Positions 59,668 through 64,000 of a DNA stretch of 64,000 nt are shown here, piece after piece (within the stretch, counting starts at the first letter, position 1; each line of letters begins with the position of its first letter). The translations under genes and the position numbers were made by a program. The notes below the pieces were generated by a model. The model saw only the letters and a program-made list of their open reading frames with translations. It was not told the origin of the DNA and searched no databases. The stretch is from Micrococcales bacterium 73-13 (lineage in GTDB: Bacteria; Actinomycetota; Actinomycetes; Actinomycetales; Microbacteriaceae): positions 1 through 64,000 of the forward strand of contig MKVN01000028.1 in assembly GCA_001898855.1 (NCBI GenBank), in the 5' to 3' direction.

Positions 59668-59878
59668 CCTCGCCACGAACCCCCTCAGCGTCGAGGGCAG
59701 CAACGGGAGCCTGTTCTACTCCGAGTCCGAGGCCGCCGCCCGACTCGGCCTGCACCGCACTACGCTGCGCTCGCTCGCCCTCGCCGGCCGCGCCCCGGTC
59801 GAGCCGATCACGCTCACCGAACACCGCCGCGTCTACCGGCGCACCGACATCCACCGGCTCGCCGGCCTCGAGCAGTAG
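59645..59878 (+). CDS. xis: Excisionase-like HTH protein (MerR/Xis type)
   Basis: 77 residues. FYSESEAAARLGLHRTTLRSLALAG (residues 24-48) is a winged HTH of the excisionase/MerR class, followed by RVYRRTDIHRLAGLEQ. It lies 9 bp before the integrase. The same C-terminal end is present at bases 1-86 before the neighbouring integrase. It should bend DNA at the att site and favour excision. Confidence 0.8.
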   Translation: MEPAEPNSLATNPLSVEGSNGSLFYSESEAAARLGLHRTTLRSLALAGRAPVEPITLTEHRRVYRRTDIHRLAGLEQ

Positions 59879-59887
59879 GCGGCGCGC

Positions 59888-61147
59888 ATGGGAAGCATCA
59901 AGCCATACGAGACCGCGAAGGGCCGCCGTTACCGGGTGCAGTACCGCAAGCCGGATCAGAAGAGCACTCAGAAGCGCGGCTTCAAGACAAAGAAGGCCGC
60001 CGAGCTGTTCCTGGCGACCGTCGAAGTCGACATGTCTCAGGGCCGCTACATGGACCCGTCGCTTGCGAAGGTGACCCTCGCCGACTGGCTGAAAACGTGG
60101 TTGGACTCACGCGGCGACCTGCGAGCCACCAGCCGCAGCCGGGTCGAGTCGATCATCGAGACGCACATAAAGCCCGAGCTCGGCGACATCAAGATCGGTA
60201 ATCTCAGCAGGCTGCGAATCCAGGAATGGGCCGGGAGCCTGCCCGGCGCACCGGCGACCGTGCGGAAGATCGTGAACGTCCTCTCCGGTGCGCTGCGCTT
60301 CGCCGTCGAGGACAGCCGACTGCCCTCTAACCCGGCGCATCGCCTCCGGCTACCGAAAGTCGTCAAGAAGGTACGCCGCTACCTCAACCATGAGCAGGTC
60401 GCCGCCCTCGCCCGCGCGGTCGGCGAGATCTCGGACGGCTACCAGCATGGCTACCACCTGATCGTGCTCACCCTGGCCTATTGCGGGCTGCGGTGGGGTG
60501 AGCTGTCGGGCCTGCGGATCATGGACCTCGATCTCGCCCAGGCGCGGCTCACTGTCCGTCAGACTGTCGTGGCCGATCGGGGCTACCAGCGCATCGAGCC
60601 GCCCAAGGACTACGAGCAGCGCACCATCCCGATTCCCGCGTTCTTGTGCGGATTGCTCGCTCCGCGCATCGCCGGCCGGAATCCCGAAGAGCCGGTGTTC
60701 TACGGCATCCGCACTCACACCTGGCTGCGCAACCACGTCTTCCGGGTCGGCTGGTTTGACCGCGCCGCCGCCCTGATCGGCATCAAGGGACTCACCCCCC
60801 ACGAGATGCGTCACACCGCCGCCAGCCTCGCCGTCTCCGCCGGCGCGAATGTCAAGGCCGTCCAACGCATGTTGGGACACGCCTCCGCCGCGATCACCCT
60901 CGACGTGTACAGCGATCTGTTCGACGAAGACCTCGACAAGGTCGCCGTGTCCCTCGACCGTGTCGCCATGCAGACCTCGATTGCCGAACTGCTCCCCGAC
61001 ACCGAGTCCTTCGAACTAGAGACCGAACCCGTCCCCCTGCCGACACTCACATCAGTCCCACTGCCGGCAGCAGTGTTGCGCTCACCTTGGGACGACCTGC
61101 CGCCGGTGCCCGATCCGCAGATGAGCGACGCTGGCATCGGCATCTGA
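59888..61147 (+). CDS. int: Tyrosine integrase of the ICE
   Basis: 419 residues. Arm-binding N-terminus (MGSIKPYETAKGRRYRVQYR), core-binding domain, and catalytic domain with Arg in CGLRWGELSGLR (about 201), HEMRH (about 304-308), MLGH (about 328) and Tyr in LDVYSDLF (about 340). Compared with the integrase at 96-1223 it has an extra Pro/Glu-rich C-terminal tail of 44 residues. It sits 9 bp after xis and about 275 bp from the tRNA-Glu att site, as expected for site-specific insertion there. Confidence 0.95.
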   Translation: MGSIKPYETAKGRRYRVQYRKPDQKSTQKRGFKTKKAAELFLATVEVDMSQGRYMDPSLAKVTLADWLKTWLDSRGDLRATSRSRVESIIETHIKPELGDIKIGNLSRLRIQEWAGSLPGAPATVRKIVNVLSGALRFAVEDSRLPSNPAHRLRLPKVVKKVRRYLNHEQVAALARAVGEISDGYQHGYHLIVLTLAYCGLRWGELSGLRIMDLDLAQARLTVRQTVVADRGYQRIEPPKDYEQRTIPIPAFLCGLLAPRIAGRNPEEPVFYGIRTHTWLRNHVFRVGWFDRAAALIGIKGLTPHEMRHTAASLAVSAGANVKAVQRMLGHASAAITLDVYSDLFDEDLDKVAVSLDRVAMQTSIAELLPDTESFELETEPVPLPTLTSVPLPAAVLRSPWDDLPPVPDPQMSDAGIGI

Positions 61148-61328
61148 CTGGCACCAGCACGCCAGCCAACACGACCCGAGGTATCCGGGCGCCCCTCCGC
61201 ACCGACCGACGCCACTCCCGTTGACAAGACGATGCGTGCCTCGCCTTGGACGATCGACGTCAGAAGCGTAGCCAGGACAGGCCAATGCCACCTTCGCTGC
61301 CCACCGGACCGAGGTCAGCTCAGGCCTG

Positions 61329-61348
61329 TGCAGCCAAAATGCAGCCAA
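61329..61348 (+). repeat. Putative integrase arm-type sites, right end of the ICE
   Basis: Two copies of TGCAGCCAA (61329-61337 and 61340-61348) with an 11-bp period. The second ends 74 bp from the att core at 61422, the same distance as the TGTTGCCAA pair from the core at 1286. A similar pair lies at 1433-1452. Function inferred from position and repetition. Confidence 0.6.
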
Positions 61349-61389
61349 GTCCTGAATCAGGGCCTTCGCATACCGCCCCCGAAAAAGCG

Positions 61390-61415
61390 AAAACCCCCGG
61401 TTGACCGGGGGTTTT
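61390..61415. terminator. Bidirectional terminator between int and tRNA-Glu
   Basis: AAAACCCCCGG and its complement form a perfect 11-bp stem around TTGA, with A and T tracts at either side. It lies 7 bp after the 3' end of tRNA-Glu (minus strand) and thus ends the tRNA transcript. The element appears to bring its own tRNA terminator. Confidence 0.85.
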
Positions 61416-61421
61416 GCTATC

Positions 61422-61465
61422 GTGACCCCAGCGGGATTCGAACCCGCGTTACCGCCGTGAGAGGG
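61422..61465. repeat. att: att core within tRNA-Glu
   Basis: 44-bp direct repeat identical to 1286-1329. It covers the 3' half of the tRNA gene from the discriminator base through the T arm to the anticodon loop, where strand exchange of such integrases usually occurs. Confidence 0.9.
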
Positions 61466-61495
61466 CGGCGTACTAGGCCGCTATACGATGGGGCC
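61423..61495 (-). tRNA. tRNA-Glu (anticodon CTC)
   Basis: 73 nt on the minus strand. The acceptor stem GGCCCCA pairs with TGGGGTC (one G-U), the anticodon loop is CTCTCAC (anticodon CTC at 61461-61459), and the T loop is GGGTTCGAATCCC. Discriminator A; CCA is not encoded. The 3' half is supplied by the ICE but restores an intact gene. Insertion site for both tandem elements. Confidence 0.95.
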
Positions 61496-61538
61496 GTCAC
61501 GACAACTCATCGAGTATAGCCGAAATCGTAGGGGGAGC

Positions 61539-62015
61539 ATGCGCTTCGGACGCCCGGTCGCGATGGCCGCCGCGGTCCTGCTCGTGGGGTCGGCGCTCGC
61601 CGGATGCAGCACCGTCGACACGTTCCTGCACGACACGTTCCCGGACCAGTTCGGGCCGCAGCGGGGACCGGACGGGCGGGTGAGCGAGCCCGTCGACGCG
61701 CACTCCTACTATCTCGAGACCGGCGACTGCTTCGACTTCCCGGATCCCTCGGTGCGCACCGAGGTGCGCATCGTGCGGTGCGCCGACGAGCACGCCTTCG
61801 AGGTCATCGGCCAGGGCGAGATCACCCGGCAGGAGCAGGTGACCCAGGGACTGCAGAACGCGGTCTCCGCGAGGTGCGCCGAGCCGTTCGAGCGGTTCCG
61901 GGCGAACGCGCCGGTCGGCTCCCGGCCCGACCAGGAGTTCCTCATCTCCGAGCAGAAGGTCGGCGACCGCACCGTCACCGAGTACGTCTGCGCGGCGGCG
62001 CTCACCAAGCTGTAG
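61539..62015 (+). CDS. Putative lipoprotein, septum-formation-like
   Basis: 158 residues. The lipobox LVGSALAGC puts the lipidated Cys at about 23. The exported part has four cysteines (GDCFDFPDP, VRCADEHAFEVIGQ, ARCAEPF, VCAAAL). This is the pattern of actinobacterial proteins annotated as septum formation family. Start ATG at 61539 with SD GGGGGA. It is chromosomal, beyond the ICE, and its GC-rich codon use resembles the next three genes. Confidence 0.75.
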   Translation: MRFGRPVAMAAAVLLVGSALAGCSTVDTFLHDTFPDQFGPQRGPDGRVSEPVDAHSYYLETGDCFDFPDPSVRTEVRIVRCADEHAFEVIGQGEITRQEQVTQGLQNAVSARCAEPFERFRANAPVGSRPDQEFLISEQKVGDRTVTEYVCAAALTKL

Positions 62016-62092
62016 GGCCGGCCGCGGTCCTGCTCGGAGCGCGCCGCCGGCCCGATCGCGCCTGAGCCGCCCGGCCCTGGCCCGCGCCCGCG

Positions 62093-63007
62093 CTACCCGG
62101 TCCGGCCGAGGAACCGCAGCGACGCCGGCTCGACCGCGACCTCGACCGGCATCGGCCCGAGTCGCTCCCCGTCGGCGTAGCCGACGATGCCGGGCGCGGA
62201 CACGACCGCGCGGGCGGTGCGGACGATCCGCACCCGCGGGTCGCTCACGTGCTCCCCTCGGAACACCTTCGGGTAGAGCCGGAGGAAGGCCGTCCGGCCG
62301 AGCGCCTCGACGACGAACAGGTCGAGCAGGCCGTCGGTCATCGAGGCCTGCGGCGCGATCCGCATGCCGCCGCCGATCGAGCCGTTGTTCGCGACGCTCA
62401 CCAGTGCGCCGTCGAGCTCGAGCACGCCGCCGTCGTGCTCGATCCGGTACGGGATCGGGGCGAGTCGGGCGAGCTCGCGGAGGATCGCGATGGTGTACCG
62501 CGACGCGCCCTTCGGACGCCGCATGGCGTTCGCCCGCTCGTTGACGATCGCGTCGAAGCCGCAGGAGACGGCGCCGACGAAGCGGCGCGTGCGGCGCGTC
62601 CCGCCCTCGTTCCAGGCCGCGATGCCGGTGTCGATCGCCTGGGGCTCGGCCTCGAGACCGGCGAGCAGCCCCGCGACCGCCGCGTCGACGTCGTGCTCCG
62701 GGATGCCGAACGCCTTGGCGAGGTCGTTGCCGGTGCCGGTGGGGACGAGCCCGAGCGGGGTCCCCGTGCCGCCGACCAGGTTCGCGCCGAGGTGCGCCAT
62801 GCCGTCGCCGCCGACGACGACCAGCGCGTCGGCGCCGGCGTCGAGCTCCTCGCGCGCCCGCTCGTCGAGGAGGTCCCAGTCCGGGGCCACGAGCGGGCGC
62901 ACCTCGTGACCGGCCGCCCGGAGCGACTCGACGACCCTGGGGCCGGCGTCGTGCGCCCGGCCGAAGGACGCGTTCGGGTTGATCGCGACCAGGAGGCGGC
63001 GCTGCAC
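62093..63007 (-). CDS. Diacylglycerol kinase family lipid kinase
   Basis: 304 residues. VVVGGDGMAHLGANLVGGTG (about 61-80) is the kinase motif, with Met replacing Thr of the usual GGDGT, and LGLVPTGTGNDLAKAFG (about 83-99) follows. SCGFDAIVNERAN and DGLLDLFVVEALG fit the DagK/YegS-like family. It phosphorylates diacylglycerol or related lipids. GTG start. 23 bp downstream of sufU on the same strand. Confidence 0.87.
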   Translation of the reverse strand: MQRRLLVAINPNASFGRAHDAGPRVVESLRAAGHEVRPLVAPDWDLLDERAREELDAGADALVVVGGDGMAHLGANLVGGTGTPLGLVPTGTGNDLAKAFGIPEHDVDAAVAGLLAGLEAEPQAIDTGIAAWNEGGTRRTRRFVGAVSCGFDAIVNERANAMRRPKGASRYTIAILRELARLAPIPYRIEHDGGVLELDGALVSVANNGSIGGGMRIAPQASMTDGLLDLFVVEALGRTAFLRLYPKVFRGEHVSDPRVRIVRTARAVVSAPGIVGYADGERLGPMPVEVAVEPASLRFLGRTG

Positions 63008-63029
63008 GCGCTCACCCTATCGGCGGCGC

Positions 63030-63461
63030 TCAGCGCTTGGCGAGGGCGTCCTCCGCCGCGACCCAGGCGAGCATCGCGCACTTGACGCGGGCGACGAACT
63101 TCGCGGCGCCCTCCAGCGCGACGGCGTCGCCGAGCAGGTCCTCGTCGACCGGGATCTCGCCCCGCGAGCGCATCGAGGCGCGGAACGACTCGATCCGCTC
63201 CCCCGCCTCCGCCGCGGTGAGGCCGGGGAGCTGCTCGGCGAGGATCGACGCGGAGGACTGCGAGACCATGCAGCCGCGCCCCGTCCAGGCGGCGTCGACG
63301 ATCCGGTCGCCGTCGAGGACGAGCTGCAGGGTGATCTCGTCGCCGCAGGTCGGGTTGAGCTGATGCGACTCGACCGTCGCGCCGTCGCGGAGCCCCTGCC
63401 GCCTCGGATGCTTGACGTGGTCGACGATGATGTCCTGGTAGAGGCTCTCGACCTCGTTCAT
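63030..63461 (-). CDS. sufU: SufU iron-sulfur assembly protein
   Basis: 143 residues. The three SufU cysteines are in NPTCGDEITL (about 39), GRGCMVSQSSASIL (about 64) and RVKCAMLAW (about 128). This zinc-containing IscU-like protein accepts sulfur from SufS. The start overlaps the sufS stop by 4 bp, the usual order in Actinobacteria. Confidence 0.93.
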   Translation of the reverse strand: MNEVESLYQDIIVDHVKHPRRQGLRDGATVESHQLNPTCGDEITLQLVLDGDRIVDAAWTGRGCMVSQSSASILAEQLPGLTAAEAGERIESFRASMRSRGEIPVDEDLLGDAVALEGAAKFVARVKCAMLAWVAAEDALAKR

Positions 63462-64000
63462 GCGAGCCTCCGGAAGAACTCGATCGCCTCCGGCAGCGCC
63501 GCGAGGTAGGCGTCGACCTCGTCCGGCGTGGTCGCGAGGTAGGCGCTCGCCCGCGTCGAGGCGGTGGTGCCGAGCCGACGGTGCAGCGGCTGCGCGCAGT
63601 GGTGGCCGACGCGCACCGCGATGCCGCGCGAGTCGAGGAACTGGCCGAGGTCGTGCGCGTGGATCCCCGGCACGTCGATCGCGGCGAGGCCGGTGCGCTC
63701 GACGCCGTCGCCGACGGGTCCGAGGATCCGCACGCCGTCGATCGCGCGCAGCCCCTCGACGAGGCGCCGGCCGAGCGCCGCCTCGTGCGCGGCGATCCGG
63801 TCGACGCCGACCGCGTCCAGGTAGTCGACGGCGGCGCCGAGCGCGATCGCCTGCGAGACGCGCTGGGTGCCGGCCTCGAAACGCTGCGGGGGCGGCAGGA
63901 ACTCGGCGCCCTCCATGGTCACGGTCGTGATCATCGAGCCGCCAGTGAGGAACGGCGGGAGCGCCGTGAGGTGCTCGCGACGTCCGTAGAGGGCGCCGAC
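63458..64000 (-). CDS. sufS: SufS cysteine desulfurase, C-terminal part (runs off the window)
   Basis: The frame is open to the window edge; 180 codons are present. MITTVTMEGAEFLPPPQRFE and the catalytic Cys motif RVGHHCAQPLHRR mark the C-terminal half of a PLP-dependent group II cysteine desulfurase. It supplies sulfur to SufU. The PLP-lysine half lies outside. Confidence 0.93.
   Translation of the reverse strand, partial: VGALYGRREHLTALPPFLTGGSMITTVTMEGAEFLPPPQRFEAGTQRVSQAIALGAAVDYLDAVGVDRIAAHEAALGRRLVEGLRAIDGVRILGPVGDGVERTGLAAIDVPGIHAHDLGQFLDSRGIAVRVGHHCAQPLHRRLGTTASTRASAYLATTPDEVDAYLAALPEAIEFFRRLA

Larger units (their letters stand above)
1286..61465. mobile_element. Integrative and conjugative element inserted in tRNA-Glu
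   Basis: The segment is bounded by two identical 44-bp direct repeats matching the 3' half of tRNA-Glu. It carries its own tyrosine integrase and excisionase next to the tRNA end, a complete-looking type IV secretion operon, a coupling protein, a MobF-type relaxase, SSB and two toxin-antitoxin pairs. These are the expected parts of a self-transmissible ICE. Pairs of integrase arm-type repeats lie inside both ends. About 30 kb of metal-resistance and envelope genes form the cargo. Limits and contents are read from sequence; transfer ability is inferred. Confidence 0.9.

Noticed and set aside
1..64000. CRISPR arrays, rRNA genes, insertion sequences
   Set aside because: I looked for regular repeat-spacer series, rRNA stretches and transposase genes with terminal repeats and saw none.

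Overview
The window is high-GC actinobacterial DNA, most likely from the Microbacteriaceae or a close relative. The clues are the overall GC bias, GTG/TTG starts, SufU/SufS iron-sulfur genes on the chromosomal flank, and gene families (SCO6880-like, DUF5134, YcnI, CopC-CopD fusion) typical of Actinobacteria. Almost all of it is one integrative and conjugative element (ICE) of about 60 kb lying in the 3' half of a tRNA-Glu(CTC) gene. Its limits are two identical 44-bp copies of the tRNA 3' half, at 1286-1329 and 61422-61465. A second related element ends at the left edge: its excisionase tail, integrase, terminator and att site occupy 1-1329. The two elements therefore lie in tandem at the same tRNA gene.

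Layout. 1-1329: right end of the neighbouring element. 1330-1995: att arm sites and otherwise non-coding DNA. 1996-13069: a wHTH regulator divergent from a type IV secretion operon (pilin-like protein, VirB6/TrbL-like channel, SCO6880-like protein, VirB4-like ATPase, ParA-like ATPase, VirD4-like coupling protein, M23 hydrolase, SSB). 13164-15061: AbiEi/AbiEii toxin-antitoxin pair. 15092-18157: MobF-type relaxase-helicase, opposite strand. 18381-48333: about 30 kb of metal-stress and envelope cargo. 48548-49817: zeta-type toxin with a short antitoxin. 49847-52689: seven small unknown genes. 52892-58956: a giant methyltransferase-helicase and two partner genes. 59071-61147: a regulator-like gene, excisionase and tyrosine integrase. 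61423-64000: tRNA-Glu and chromosomal genes (lipoprotein, diacylglycerol kinase-like protein, SufU, SufS).

The cargo has three metal-efflux/sensor units. (i) A SmtB/CzrA-like ArsR with a complete alpha-5 metal site is divergent from a P1B-4 ATPase with SPC and HEGST motifs. (ii) A CmtR-like sensor with its cysteine sites is fused by overlap to a CtpG-like cadmium ATPase. (iii) A copper block holds CopA, CopZ, CopD-CtaG, DUF5134, YcnI and CopC-CopD, followed by a BlaI/CopY-like repressor and an M56 protease. An 11-bp word is shared by the copper promoter region and the repressor promoter, which suggests one circuit. Between these lies the most unusual part: a tight operon encoding TlpA, CcdA, ResB, DsbA, Lnt (known in E. 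coli also as CutE, copper tolerance), CcsB and CopC. A nearby operon encodes LspA, a CtaG-like protein lacking its usual histidines, and a flavoprotein. Together they look like a mobile set of envelope maturation enzymes (disulfide, haem/cytochrome c, lipoprotein) sold as a unit with metal export. Three paralogous small membrane proteins with the same C-terminal LSxSRT tail sit one beside each cargo block.
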